A stretch of 64,000 nucleotides of DNA from Ruminococcus sp. (GCA_014799785.1 JAAVHI010000023.1:1-64000); one strand, 5' to 3'; counted from the first letter of the stretch, positions 1 through 9,044 are shown. Notes: generated by a model not told the origin, from the sequence alone. Numbers and translations are program-made.

Positions 1-30
1 TATATAGTAATAGAAAAATCATCTTGAACT

Positions 31-105
31 TGAACCGATATGAAAGAAACCCTGATTTTATAAGGCTTTGAAACGGTTCATGTTGATTTGTTGTAACTTG
101 AACCG
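31..105. repeat. Three TGAACCG boxes upstream of the first gene
   Basis: TGAACCG occurs at 31-37 and 99-105, with an inverted copy (CGGTTCA) at 74-80. The flanks are also alike: both direct copies follow ACT and lie just before ATGAAAG. The last copy sits directly upstream of the ribosome-binding site of the gene at 130. An operator or recombinase site is possible, but the function is inferred only. Confidence 0.4.
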
Positions 106-129
106 CATGATGAAAGGAAAGTGTGTCAT

Positions 130-711
130 ATGTTTATTTATGCAATGAAAGCTGCATCGCAACAATCAGCAAATTTCCCTGAATGGCTTCCCCCGCTGAT
201 TATAATAACAATCATTGTTCTAATTATTGTTGGTGTCTCTAAAAATAAAAAGAAAAATGAAAAGTCAAAACCAAACGGACTTACAATGCGAATGTCAGCT
301 AAACACGTAAACGGTCTACCCATAGCTGAAAATCTCAATTGTGAAATAAATTCATATGATGATAGACTTGAATTCAAGTCGGGAACAACTAATATAAAAT
401 TGCCGAGAAACAAAATAACTGATATGTGCATTAAAACCGATGTTGAAATCCAAAAACAAGCTGTTTCAAGTGTTGGTGGAGCAATTGCAGGGGGGCTTAC
501 ATTCGGTCGTTTGGGTGCTATTATTGGCGGTAGAGTGAAAACTAAAGATATTAGAACTGCAACCCATTATTTGATTATAACTTATACTGATAGTAGCGGC
601 AAACTGGCGTACATCGGTTTTGAGGTTACAAATAACTTAACTGCTGCCGGCAAGTTGATTACAGAATTTAAAAAATTAAACTCCACATCGGGAATTCAAA
701 TCAATCTTTAA
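130..711 (+). CDS. Hypothetical membrane-anchored protein
   Basis: A protein of about 193 residues that I do not recognise as a named family. One hydrophobic segment (LIIITIIVLIIVG) lies near residues 25-37. It is followed by a lysine-rich stretch and then a soluble domain with a glycine-rich hydrophobic patch near residues 115-135 (GGAIAGGLTFGRLGAIIGG). The start is set at ATG 130, because AAAGGAAA at 113-120 is spaced correctly for it; a GTG at 121 in the same frame would sit too close. The gene lies just upstream of an integrase on the same strand and probably belongs to the same, mostly unseen element to the left. Confidence 0.6.
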   Translation: MFIYAMKAASQQSANFPEWLPPLIIITIIVLIIVGVSKNKKKNEKSKPNGLTMRMSAKHVNGLPIAENLNCEINSYDDRLEFKSGTTNIKLPRNKITDMCIKTDVEIQKQAVSSVGGAIAGGLTFGRLGAIIGGRVKTKDIRTATHYLIITYTDSSGKLAYIGFEVTNNLTAAGKLITEFKKLNSTSGIQINL

Positions 712-726
712 AAGAACATAAAAAAT

Positions 727-757
727 GAAGCCCCGGCACTGCAATGCCGAAGGCTTC
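727..757 (+). terminator. Hairpin after the first gene
   Basis: GAAGCC and GGCTTC pair outside an inner GGCA/TGCC stem around a CTGCAA loop, 16 bases past the stop codon. No clear T-run follows, so termination would be weak or the hairpin may serve as an mRNA end. Confidence 0.4.
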
Positions 758-780
758 TAACGACCAAATCTTAACAATCA

Positions 781-837
781 GGATGAAGTGATTATGTTAT
801 GATTTTGAGCGGTCAGTAATATTATATCACTTCATCC
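781..837. repeat. 12-bp perfect inverted repeat before the integrase gene
   Basis: GGATGAAGTGAT (781-792) and ATCACTTCATCC (826-837) are perfect inverted arms around a 33-bp centre. They end about 30 bp before the integrase start, so this may be a control site or recombinase-binding site. Confidence 0.45.
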
Positions 838-866
838 TCAAAAAATCAAGTAGGAGGATGATTTTT

Positions 867-1868
867 GTGAAAAATCCAAATGGTTACGGTACAGTTACCA
901 AATTGTCCGGAAATCGGCGCAAGCCATATATTGTAAAGGAAGGTTTGTCAGGTAAGCAGAAGCCCATAGGTTACGCGACCACACGGGAAGAAGGACTGAT
1001 TATGCTTGCAAAATATAACAATAATCCGTGGAATATCGAAGCAGACAAAATTACCCTTCAAGAACTTTTTGATTTATGGCTTGAAAAAAGAGCCGTAAAG
1101 TTAGGTTCAGGAAGTCAAAGTGTTTTAAAATCAACCTATAAGCACTGTTCTAAGTTAGCAAAGTTGCAGTACAAACAAATTAAACCCTATCAAATGCAAG
1201 ACTGCATAGATTCCTGCGGTAAAGGTTATTCCACACAAGGGGCTATCAAAAACCTTTGGGGGCATTTAGATCGTTTTGCAATGGAACTGGATATTATTCA
1301 AAAATGTTATTCCGGACTCCTCACTTCCGCGCCGATACCTGAAACAACCAAAAAGATTTTTACAGATGAAGAAGTCGCCCGTGTTTGGGATAACCAAAAC
1401 TTACCGTGGGTGGATTCTATTCTGTTTTTCCTATACACTGGATTTAGAATTTCAGAGATGATTAATTTAAAAATTGATACGGTAAACCTTGAAAATTTTA
1501 CCTTAATTGGTGGAACAAAAACAGAAGCGGGCAAGAATAGGCTTATTCCTATACATTCAAAAATTCAGTCTATCGTTCAAAATCGTTTTGAACAATCTAA
1601 AAGCGGTTATCTATTTGAGTATAAAGGTAAAAAAGTCAATGTAGAGCGATATCGAATTTTATGGGCTGATATTATGAGTAAGCTGCAAATGGATCATACC
1701 CCTCATGAATGCCGACACACTTTCCGTTCAAGACTTGATTCGGCAGGGGCAAACAAAGTGTGTATTGATAGGCTTATGGGGCATAAATCAACCGGAACAG
1801 GTGAAAAAGTTTACACCCATAAAAATATAGAAGAATTACGATTGAACATTGAACTAATAACAAATTAG
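867..1868 (+). CDS. Tyrosine recombinase / phage-type integrase
   Basis: A site-specific recombinase of 333 residues with the usual layout: an N-terminal arm-binding region, a SAM-like core-binding domain near residues 60-150, and a C-terminal catalytic domain. Catalytic residues are visible: Arg in TGFRISEMINLK, the HxxR box in HECRHTFRSRL, His in LMGHKSTGT, and the nucleophile Tyr in KVYTHKN. GTG 867 is preferred because AGGAGG (852-857) lies nine bases before it, whereas ATG 858 would touch the ribosome-binding site. It differs from the integrase at 37592 and probably belongs to a separate element whose body lies left of the window. Confidence 0.9.
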   Translation: MKNPNGYGTVTKLSGNRRKPYIVKEGLSGKQKPIGYATTREEGLIMLAKYNNNPWNIEADKITLQELFDLWLEKRAVKLGSGSQSVLKSTYKHCSKLAKLQYKQIKPYQMQDCIDSCGKGYSTQGAIKNLWGHLDRFAMELDIIQKCYSGLLTSAPIPETTKKIFTDEEVARVWDNQNLPWVDSILFFLYTGFRISEMINLKIDTVNLENFTLIGGTKTEAGKNRLIPIHSKIQSIVQNRFEQSKSGYLFEYKGKKVNVERYRILWADIMSKLQMDHTPHECRHTFRSRLDSAGANKVCIDRLMGHKSTGTGEKVYTHKNIEELRLNIELITN

Positions 1869-1874
1869 TAACAA

Positions 1875-1916
1875 AAAAGGCGAGAACCCCCGAAAAATCG
1901 GGATTTCTCGCCTTTT
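1875..1916 (+). terminator. Rho-independent terminator after the integrase
   Basis: AAAAGGCGAGAA pairs with TTCTCGCCTTTT around an inner CCGA/TCGG stem, followed by a T-rich tail. The A-rich left flank could let it act in both directions. Confidence 0.85.
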
Positions 1917-1977
1917 AATTTTTATTATACCATTAAAATGGAAATTCGTCAATATAAAGAAACGCATTTAAACAAAA

Positions 1978-2007
1978 GTTCCGGAGAGGTTTTCCCCAAT
2001 CCGGAAC
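1978..2007 (-). terminator. Terminator of the minus-strand methyltransferase operon
   Basis: GTTCCGGA and TCCGGAAC form an 8-bp stem. Read on the minus strand it ends in TTTTG, eight bases after the stop codon of the gene at 2015. Confidence 0.8.
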
Positions 2008-2014
2008 GTTCAGA

Positions 2015-3130
2015 CTATTTGAAATACATATAAAGCTGACATTTCAGCATACCGTTATAGAGCTTTCTGCGCTTGTGGGCAGTTTTCCCGAACAGCTTCT
2101 CAAACTCCTCATGCGGGGAGATAACAAAGCATGGACGTTCCCTGTCAGCGCCGAAACACTGTCCCATAACGCTGTAAAGCTTTTCAGCTTCCCTCAGTTC
2201 CAGCAGACGCTCACCGTAAGGCGGATTGCACACAGTCACTGTATTCTGGAGATTTTCGTAATCCTTTATGTCCGCCTGCCTAATGGTCACACGCTTTTGT
2301 ATTCCCGCCTTGCGGCAGTTCTCCTGGGTAAGTGCAACGCATTCCGGGTCTATGTCGTAGCCGTAAGCGAAGAAATCGGTATCCTTTCTTATCGCGTCAA
2401 GAGCATCCTTTCGCTCGGATTCCCACAGCCCCGCAGGAATGATCTCCCAGTTATCCGCGGCAAAACGCCGTTTCAGTCCCGGAGCGATATTCAAAGCCTT
2501 GTAAGCGGCTTCAATCAAAATCGTACCGCTTCCGCAGAAAGGGTCGCAGACAATGCTGTCCCCGCGGATATGCGCAAGATCGACAATTCCCGCCGCAAGA
2601 GTTTCCTTTATCGGCGCGGCATTAGAATTTCTGCGGTACCCCCTCTTGTGAAGTCCTTCTCCCGTGCTGTCAAGAAAAATCGTAACATGATTTTTAAGTA
2701 TGCTGAACCGTATTTGGTACAGCGCGCCTGTTTCCTCGAAATAGCTTATGCCGTATTTGCCTTTAAGCCGTTCAACAGCGGCCTTTTTGATTATGGACTG
2801 ACAGTCCGGAACACTGTGCAGATCTGAGTTAAGGGAGTATCCCTTTACGGGAAATCTGTCCTCCGCACCGATAAAGTCCTCGAAAGGCGCGCTTTTCGTA
2901 CCCTGAAAAAGCTCCTCAAAACTGTGAGCGTCAAATTCCGCAAGCTGAACCAAGACACGCTCCGCTGTACTGAGCCAAAGATTAGCCCTGACGAGCGTGC
3001 TAAAGTCTCCCGAAAAAGCGACCCTGCCGTCCGATACGGAAATATCCTGCCCGCCTATTTTGGTCACCTCAAATTTAAGCGTGCTTTCAAGCCCGAAATG
3101 ACACGGACATACTATTCTGATATTTGACAT
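2015..3130 (-). CDS. THUMP-domain class I SAM-dependent RNA methyltransferase (YpsC/RlmL-like)
   Basis: A protein of 371 residues expected to methylate guanine N2 in rRNA. An N-terminal ferredoxin-like/THUMP region (about residues 1-160) precedes a Rossmann methyltransferase domain. The domain shows the SAM motif DPFCGSGTILIEAA and the catalytic NPPY box in VCNPPYGERLLEL. The start at 3130 gives MSNIRIVCPCHFGLE, the usual family N-terminus, with GAGGGG upstream. Its ATG overlaps the TGA of the upstream penicillin-binding protein by one base (TGATG), so the two are translationally coupled. The exact RNA target cannot be read from the sequence. Confidence 0.88.
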   Translation of the reverse strand: MSNIRIVCPCHFGLESTLKFEVTKIGGQDISVSDGRVAFSGDFSTLVRANLWLSTAERVLVQLAEFDAHSFEELFQGTKSAPFEDFIGAEDRFPVKGYSLNSDLHSVPDCQSIIKKAAVERLKGKYGISYFEETGALYQIRFSILKNHVTIFLDSTGEGLHKRGYRRNSNAAPIKETLAAGIVDLAHIRGDSIVCDPFCGSGTILIEAAYKALNIAPGLKRRFAADNWEIIPAGLWESERKDALDAIRKDTDFFAYGYDIDPECVALTQENCRKAGIQKRVTIRQADIKDYENLQNTVTVCNPPYGERLLELREAEKLYSVMGQCFGADRERPCFVISPHEEFEKLFGKTAHKRRKLYNGMLKCQLYMYFK

Positions 3131-5349
3131 CAAGATTGCCCCTCGTCTGTTTTCTTCACGCTGTGATCCGCCGTACACATTGCGGGAACAAAGGTCTTTT
3201 TGTAGTATCCCACCGAGCCCGTGGGACATCTCGCTCCCGCAAGCATACCTGTTTGAGTGCAGTAGTAAAGCTCCTGTACATCGGTGTTTTCGGGGAAAGT
3301 CTTTCCCTCCTCCGCCTCGGCAATATCACCGAAAACGTTTTTCCACACCTGCGACGAGCTGTAGTATGTTCCCGTGGGTATCTGCTTCGGAGTCGAATAA
3401 CCGTACCATACTCCGCTGACGTAATCGGGAGTACAGCCTACAAAGGAAAGGTCGTGCCAGTCCTGAGACGTACCTGTTTTGCCGACAAGCGGTGTGTTGA
3501 CAAGCTTTGCGGCACGTCCCGTTCCGTTGGGGCCCTCAATTACCGTCTGCATAAGCTTGTTCATAATATAGGCAGTATCGCTGCTTATCGCCTGGATAGG
3601 CATATATTTGTGCTGCAAAACAGTTTTGCCGTTGCCGTCCAGAACCAGCGTGTAGGAAGTGGGCTTGTAGTATTTGCCTCCGTTTCCGAACGCCTGATAC
3701 GCCGCAACAAGCTCTTTAAGGGTAAGACCGTCTGTAAGCGCGCCTACCGAAAGCGGAGCAATATCCGCATCTGAGGCTTTAAGAGTTGTGATATGGAAAC
3801 GGTTTTGCAGGAACTCAAATACCTCCTGCGGAGTTTCCTGTTCTATAAGCTGGGCGGGAACAGTGTTCAGCGAACGCTGAAGCGCTTGGAAAGTAAAGTA
3901 CCCGCCGTAATCCCAGCTTTTGGAATTATAGTTATAGGGCCATTTACGGGGCAGACCTGTTTCCTCGTCGATAATCTCGGTATCAAGAGGCTTATTGGTA
4001 AACACAGTTGACCATGTAAAGAAGTTGTACTCCAGACCGTAGCCGTAAGAGGTTATGGGCTTTATGCATGAACCCGGCGAACGCTTCGACCTTGTGGCAT
4101 TGTTCCATATGTTGGAACCTGCCTTTTCTCCGATAGCGCCTACTACCGCCTTGATGTTTCCCGTATAGTCCATACAGATAAACGCGGATTCAGGGGGGTC
4201 TGCAAGAACGGTGTCCGAGAAAGTGGTGTAGTCCTTGTACTTAGCCTCAACAGCCTTCTGCATATCAATATCTACCGTAGTATAGATCTCATATCCGCCG
4301 TTATAGAGCCTGTCGCTGGCTTCGTCCTGATCTATGCCGTAAAGCTCCTGGAAATCGGTTATGACATCGTAGATGACCATATCAACGAACCAGTCCTGAA
4401 TACCGCTGCCCTCATCTTCGGATTCGTCCTTGGCGTTGGGATCGCGGAAAACTATCTTTTCCTCGCAGGCAGCCTCATATTCTCTTTGGGAAATGCAGGC
4501 GTTCTTGTACATCAGCCACAGAACGGTCTGCTGACGTTCCAGATTCCATTCCAGTCCTGTTTTGAACTCGTCTGTCTCCTCGTCGATCTTGCCCTTTGCA
4601 AAGGGATTATAGTTTTCGGGGTTTTTGGGTATCGCCGCAAGACACGCTCCCTCGGCGATAGTAAGCTCGGAAACGTCCTTGCCGAAATATTTCAGCGAAG
4701 CCGCCTGAATACCCGCCGTGCTTCCTCCGAAACCGATATAGTTAAGGTACGCTTCGAGAATATCCGTTTTGGTACTGTATTTTTCAAGCTGCGCCGCACG
4801 GAATATCTCACGCATTTTTCTGTCCCAGTCAGGGTTATCGTCACCGGTAACATTTTTTATAAGCTGCTGTGTGATCGTAGAACCGCCCTGTCTGCCGCCC
4901 AGAAACTTAAGTATTTCGTTCAGGAATGCGGTAAACGTACGCTTCCAGTCAACGCCCGCGTGCTCGTAGAAACGCTCGTCCTCGGTATAGACGAAAGCGT
5001 CCTGTACGTGCTGAGGTATCTTGTCAATGGTAACGGGAATTCTGTCCGCGTTACGGCTTATTTTGGCAAGCTCTACCAAAGAGTCGTTTTTGTCGTATGC
5101 GTAGATAAAAGTAGTGTAGTCCAAGTCCAGATCTGACAGCGAGATATCCACCGTTTCCTGATCGGCAAACTGAAGCACATACACCGTCAGCGCCGCCGCG
5201 ATTATCGACCCCGTTATAATAACTATCAGCACCAGTGAAAGAATAGTCGTACCGATGACTGCAAGGGTTCTCTTGATCGGATTAACCTTGCGTTTTTTCT
5301 TTTTCCTGCGGTTTCCCGCAGCTTCGGGATTTGTTTCCTTATAAGCCAT
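3130..5349 (-). CDS. Class A penicillin-binding protein (PBP1A-like)
   Basis: A bifunctional peptidoglycan synthase of 739 residues. A lysine/arginine-rich cytoplasmic tail and one membrane anchor (about residues 30-60) precede a GT51 glycosyltransferase domain with EDERFYEH and GGSTITQQLIKN. The transpeptidase domain shows SCIK as the SxxK nucleophile motif, SLN as SxN, and KTGTS. The start at 5349 has AAGGAGG six bases upstream; an in-frame ATG 66 bases earlier lacks a site. It is followed directly by the RNA methyltransferase gene with a one-base overlap. Confidence 0.93.
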   Translation of the reverse strand: MAYKETNPEAAGNRRKKKKRKVNPIKRTLAVIGTTILSLVLIVIITGSIIAAALTVYVLQFADQETVDISLSDLDLDYTTFIYAYDKNDSLVELAKISRNADRIPVTIDKIPQHVQDAFVYTEDERFYEHAGVDWKRTFTAFLNEILKFLGGRQGGSTITQQLIKNVTGDDNPDWDRKMREIFRAAQLEKYSTKTDILEAYLNYIGFGGSTAGIQAASLKYFGKDVSELTIAEGACLAAIPKNPENYNPFAKGKIDEETDEFKTGLEWNLERQQTVLWLMYKNACISQREYEAACEEKIVFRDPNAKDESEDEGSGIQDWFVDMVIYDVITDFQELYGIDQDEASDRLYNGGYEIYTTVDIDMQKAVEAKYKDYTTFSDTVLADPPESAFICMDYTGNIKAVVGAIGEKAGSNIWNNATRSKRSPGSCIKPITSYGYGLEYNFFTWSTVFTNKPLDTEIIDEETGLPRKWPYNYNSKSWDYGGYFTFQALQRSLNTVPAQLIEQETPQEVFEFLQNRFHITTLKASDADIAPLSVGALTDGLTLKELVAAYQAFGNGGKYYKPTSYTLVLDGNGKTVLQHKYMPIQAISSDTAYIMNKLMQTVIEGPNGTGRAAKLVNTPLVGKTGTSQDWHDLSFVGCTPDYVSGVWYGYSTPKQIPTGTYYSSSQVWKNVFGDIAEAEEGKTFPENTDVQELYYCTQTGMLAGARCPTGSVGYYKKTFVPAMCTADHSVKKTDEGQS

Positions 5350-5423
5350 GCTGTGCCTCCTTAGGCTGTAATATTTCTGCAAGTGTACCACATATTTCCT
5401 CGGTTGTAAAGGCAAAAAGGCAA

Positions 5424-5527
5424 ATTGTAATATCTTGAAGAAAATTGTAAATATTCAAGCGTATATATTTCACAGATTGTAATATTTTGAAGAAAATTGT
5501 AAATATTCCAACACATATATTTCACGA
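5424..5527. repeat. Two tandem copies of a 52-bp AT-rich repeat
   Basis: Units at 5424-5475 and 5476-5527 both start ATTGTAATAT and end ATATATTTCAC plus two bases, with only a few differences. ATTGTAA recurs inside each unit. They fill the gap between the 407-residue protein gene and the PBP gene. No terminator is obvious there. Confidence 0.85.
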
Positions 5528-5532
5528 ATTTA

Positions 5533-6756
5533 TCAGCCGAGAATTATATACGAATCGAAGCCCAGATCCATAAACGCGGATATCGTATCGCTGAAATCAG
5601 CCTGTGAGAAATCTGTCTGCCTTAGAGCGGGAACAATGGTTATCTCCTCTCCTGCGAGACGCTTTATTTCCGTGAATACCACCTTTGCCCTTTCGTAAGC
5701 CGTAAGCTCGGACAGTGCGATCTCCTCGCCGTTTATCAGAGCAGTATTTTCAAGCTCGCCGGGGAAATACTCCGCCGAAACGGTTTTTACCGTAAGCTCC
5801 GCGGGTTTGAACAGGTCGGAGGTTCCGCTAAGAACCTCTCCCGCAGAAACGGTAACGATGACTGAGGTATTGTTTGCCTCGGCTGCCTTTGCGGCAATGT
5901 CCGCAATGCTAATAAGAGATTTATACTTGTTCGGGTCTTTTACGACTGCTCCGATATAGTTAAGATCGGAATTACGGAACGGCGGGAAAACTATTCCGTC
6001 AAAAATAACGCTGTCAAAACCCGCTCCCGAAATCTCGTTTGAAAGATAAGCCGCATAGCTCTGCGTATCTGTGTCAAATGGAGACAGCCAAGGCTTTCCT
6101 CCGCTTGAAGCCGCGTTGTCAAGCCATGTTGAGGTGCTTCCCTCAAAGCGGTACGCGCCTGTTTTATACTCGCCGTACAGATTATGATCCTCAAGGAGAT
6201 TGATCTTTGCGATAGGAATGAAGCCCGCGTTTCTTATCATAGCCGCTATCTGTCCCGCGTACATATCTCCCGCGGCAGCGCCTTCCGCACTGAGAGCCAT
6301 CTGAGAGGTTGTCTTATAGTAAATTTTACCGCCTTTTGCTTTCATTGTAACGACCACAGCCGTATAGCCGCTGTCCTTTGCGCTTTCAAGAGCGTTCTTG
6401 AGGTCGGTGTCCGAAACGAGAGCCGTTTCGGGAAGCTGATAGGCTGAGAAGCTTATTGAAGCTTCTCCGTCCGTTTTATCTGAGCCTTCTGAGGTTTCGT
6501 CAGGATTGTCAGACGCTGCGTCCGTATCCTCCGTATCGTCGGGCATAACGGGAGGAGTCCACGGCACAGTCTCCTCGCCCGAACCGCGTTCGCTTCTTTC
6601 GGAAAAATATTTATAAATAGGCTGTCCGACGCTGTATCCGATAAAAACCAGCGCCGCCAAAATTATGATCGTAAACAAAACCTTAAAGAATTTCTGCGTT
6701 CTTCTTTTACGGTTGCCCGTCCGAGTACGGTAAATTTTTCTGCCGCGGCGGTTCAT
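5533..6756 (-). CDS. Membrane-anchored DUF4015-like putative glycoside hydrolase
   Basis: A 407-residue protein with a basic N-terminus, one transmembrane anchor (about residues 24-46), an acidic Asp/Glu/Ser/Thr linker (about 55-100), and then a domain resembling the TIM-barrel DUF4015 proteins distantly related to alpha-amylases. Supporting stretches are YTAVVVTMKAKGGKIYYKT, the FIPIAKINLLEDH strand, WLSPFDTDTQSYAAYLSNE and GFDSVIFDGIVFPP. No enzymatic activity can be assigned. It starts 14 bp after rnfA and is probably the last gene of the rpe-rnf transcript. rnfB would be expected in this position. Confidence 0.65.
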   Translation of the reverse strand: MNRRGRKIYRTRTGNRKRRTQKFFKVLFTIIILAALVFIGYSVGQPIYKYFSERSERGSGEETVPWTPPVMPDDTEDTDAASDNPDETSEGSDKTDGEASISFSAYQLPETALVSDTDLKNALESAKDSGYTAVVVTMKAKGGKIYYKTTSQMALSAEGAAAGDMYAGQIAAMIRNAGFIPIAKINLLEDHNLYGEYKTGAYRFEGSTSTWLDNAASSGGKPWLSPFDTDTQSYAAYLSNEISGAGFDSVIFDGIVFPPFRNSDLNYIGAVVKDPNKYKSLISIADIAAKAAEANNTSVIVTVSAGEVLSGTSDLFKPAELTVKTVSAEYFPGELENTALINGEEIALSELTAYERAKVVFTEIKRLAGEEITIVPALRQTDFSQADFSDTISAFMDLGFDSYIILG

Positions 6757-6770
6757 TGCCTATCATCCCT

Positions 6771-7364
6771 TCAAAATTTTAATGTATAGCCCGAAAGTCC
6801 CCAGAAAGCCATGCCGAGTATCCCTATATAGACCAGAAGCAGCGGATATCCCCTGAACGAGTACGGAGCCTTTTCAGAATAAAGGCGGTCGTACACTATC
6901 GCCGTCAGATACACTGCCAAAACAAATCCAAGACCTATACCAAGACCGTGGATAAAATATTCCCCCAGCGTTTCGCACCGCTCCGAAATAAGGAACAGCG
7001 CTCCAAGCACCGCACAGTTAAAGGCGGAAATGTGAATATATTTTTTCATTCTGCCAAACATACGCGGCGCAAATCTCCACATACAAAGCAGTGTTATGAT
7101 ATAAACTGCGCCAAGGATTATTATATACACAAGCGGCGCATAAATATAGCTGTTTTCGTCGATTTTCAGCGCTTTGTTCAGAAAAAAGGTCAGTACGCTC
7201 ATAAGAGCGGTGATATAGGTCACGCTGAGACCGAAGCCAAGAAGATTTTTACGGCTTCTCGAAACTATTATCAGCGTACTCGTTCCCAGAGCTCCCGAAA
7301 AGACTATATTTTCAGCAAATACCACTGTAAATGCGGTAAGCATTATATTTGCCAGTACATTCAA
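6771..7364 (-). CDS. rnfA: Rnf electron transport complex subunit A
   Basis: A 197-residue integral membrane protein with about six transmembrane helices. The RnfA signature is visible near the N-terminus (AFTVVFAENIVFSGALGTS), including the glutamate in a hydrophobic helix and the asparagine after it. The start is TTG at 7364: GGAGG lies eight bases upstream and an in-frame TGA immediately precedes it, so no earlier start is possible. In complete Rnf complexes this subunit pairs with RnfE, and together they hold an Fe-S centre in the membrane. Confidence 0.85.
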   Translation of the reverse strand: MNVLANIMLTAFTVVFAENIVFSGALGTSTLIIVSRSRKNLLGFGLSVTYITALMSVLTFFLNKALKIDENSYIYAPLVYIIILGAVYIITLLCMWRFAPRMFGRMKKYIHISAFNCAVLGALFLISERCETLGEYFIHGLGIGLGFVLAVYLTAIVYDRLYSEKAPYSFRGYPLLLVYIGILGMAFWGLSGYTLKF

Positions 7365-7376
7365 TCAAACCGCCTC

Positions 7377-8003
7377 CTACTTCTGACGAACACGTTTTAC
7401 AAACAGGAGGATACTCCTGAACAGCGCGGCGAAAAGTCCCAACAGTATAAATCCTCCGAAAGGACGCTCAAAGACACGGAAAAATGCGGGCATTCCCGTC
7501 ATTCTGCCTCCGATCGTACCCGAAGCCAATATCTCCCTCACCACAGCGAAGATCAGCACCGCAGCATCGTAGCCGATTATGCAGAATACTATATCCAGCA
7601 GCATTTTTCCCTTTGTTTCCCGAAAGAACATTGATTCCGATCGGGTCACTATAAAGCTGTTTGTTATAAACAGCGGAAAGAATATGCCGAGAGCCTCCAC
7701 GCCGTCGGGCATGAAATATTTAAGCAGTATCACCGCGGGAACATACACCAGCGCGCCTATAAGCGTGTAGAGGATTATCCTTATAGTATACACAATGCTT
7801 TTCGGCACAAACGACGACACCAGCAGCGTAAAAAAGGTTATCAGAGAAAATGAAATAACCAGCATTACCGCGTCGTTGAAATTGTTTGCAAGTACGATCA
7901 CGGGCGCGATCACCATTCCGCTTACCAGAATGGGATTTTTGTTCAGCAGACCGTTCAGTATTATTTTCTTGCAGCTGTTATTTTTATTATTGTCGTTACT
8001 CAC
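7377..8003 (-). CDS. rnfE: Rnf electron transport complex subunit E
   Basis: A 208-residue integral membrane protein of the RnfE/NqrD family. It shows NGLLNKNPILVSGMVIAPVI and the conserved LGIFFPLFITNSFIVTRSE helix. GTG 8003 is chosen over TTG 8009 because GGGAGA is spaced seven bases from the GTG and would abut the TTG. It lies 15 bp after rnfD and 12 bp before rnfA. rnfG, which normally lies between D and E, is absent. Confidence 0.87.
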   Translation of the reverse strand: MSNDNNKNNSCKKIILNGLLNKNPILVSGMVIAPVIVLANNFNDAVMLVISFSLITFFTLLVSSFVPKSIVYTIRIILYTLIGALVYVPAVILLKYFMPDGVEALGIFFPLFITNSFIVTRSESMFFRETKGKMLLDIVFCIIGYDAAVLIFAVVREILASGTIGGRMTGMPAFFRVFERPFGGFILLGLFAALFRSILLFVKRVRQK

Positions 8004-8018
8004 AATCAACTCTCCCGT

Positions 8019-9044
8019 TTACCGTTTATCGTCTTTTTCAAGCATTTCTAGCGTTTCGCTGATACTTCCGAGAAGCTTGTTGGTTTTGCGGTGCAGAACT
8101 CTGCCCTTTCTCTTCTTTCTCTTCTTCAGCATATCCGCAAAGGACAGCGCGCGTCTGTCAAGCTCTATACCTATAGGCGAGGATATTATCATCGCATAAA
8201 CTACGGCGTTTTCCGTCCCCGAATAGCTGCTGAACATTATCACGCAGATACTTACCGCCAGTCCGTACAAAAAGCGCGAGCTTGCCGTCCGCGGACTTAC
8301 GCTGTAATCGCAGGAAAGAAATATCATTCCGAAAAGCGTCATTCCTCCCGAAAAGAAGTACAGCACCGCCATAGGGTCAAAGCCGTAATATATAAACGCG
8401 TACAGGCCCATGACTGCCAGTTCCGTAAAAAAGGTTATCGCGGATATCGAACGTCTCAGCATAAGAAACGCCGCAGCCACTGCCAGAAGCACCACAAAGC
8501 CTGTCCCCATAGGGCCCGTAAATCTTCCCGTAAGCACGTCTATCAGCGACACAGAGGACGTTCCCGTCACAAGAAGAGTTTTTGCCATAGATTGAGTAAG
8601 GATATCCGACGGTACTACCGAGGACATCGGTATATCGGTAAAAAACCGCGGATATGTAAGCATATTTTCTGGAAAGCACAATGATGCGAACAGAAATCCC
8701 ACCGCCGCAGGGTTGAATATCTCGCAGCCGTGACCGCCGAAAGCGTGCTTTGCAACGGCAACAGCAAATATTGCCGCCGCAGCCGCCTCGGGATACGGTA
8801 CCGCCGCGGACATCATAAGTCCCAGCGTAAGACCCGTAATAACAGCCGAAAGATCCTTTCTGTCAGGTTCTTTCTTTCTCAGTCTCAGGCATACAAAGTC
8901 TGTAACAACGCTTACAATGACCGTTACCGCAATGACCGCCGCGGCTCTCATACCGTAGTAGTACACCGCCACGACTGCCGCTACCAGCAGTACTATAAGC
9001 ATGTCCGTCATAATATTGAATTCGGGTTTTCTTTTTATATCCAT
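8019..9044 (-). CDS. rnfD: Rnf electron transport complex subunit D
   Basis: A 341-residue polytopic membrane protein of the RnfD/NqrB family. It begins RKPEFNIMTDMLIVLL and carries the HAFGGHGCEIFNPAAVGFLFASLCFP segment, which resembles the conserved GGLGxNxFNPAM region. I do not see the S-G-A-T-type motif that carries covalent flavin in typical RnfD; the matching region reads LLVTGTSSVSLIDVLTGRF. The C-terminal 40 residues are basic and cytoplasmic. It follows rpe by 28 bp and leads the rnfDEA run. Confidence 0.82.
   Translation of the reverse strand: MDIKRKPEFNIMTDMLIVLLVAAVVAVYYYGMRAAAVIAVTVIVSVVTDFVCLRLRKKEPDRKDLSAVITGLTLGLMMSAAVPYPEAAAAAIFAVAVAKHAFGGHGCEIFNPAAVGFLFASLCFPENMLTYPRFFTDIPMSSVVPSDILTQSMAKTLLVTGTSSVSLIDVLTGRFTGPMGTGFVVLLAVAAAFLMLRRSISAITFFTELAVMGLYAFIYYGFDPMAVLYFFSGGMTLFGMIFLSCDYSVSPRTASSRFLYGLAVSICVIMFSSYSGTENAVVYAMIISSPIGIELDRRALSFADMLKKRKKRKGRVLHRKTNKLLGSISETLEMLEKDDKR

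Noticed and set aside
2075..2827. A 250-codon frame antisense to the RNA methyltransferase
   Set aside because: The minus-strand frame carries the NPPY and SAM motifs, and the plus-strand frame has none.
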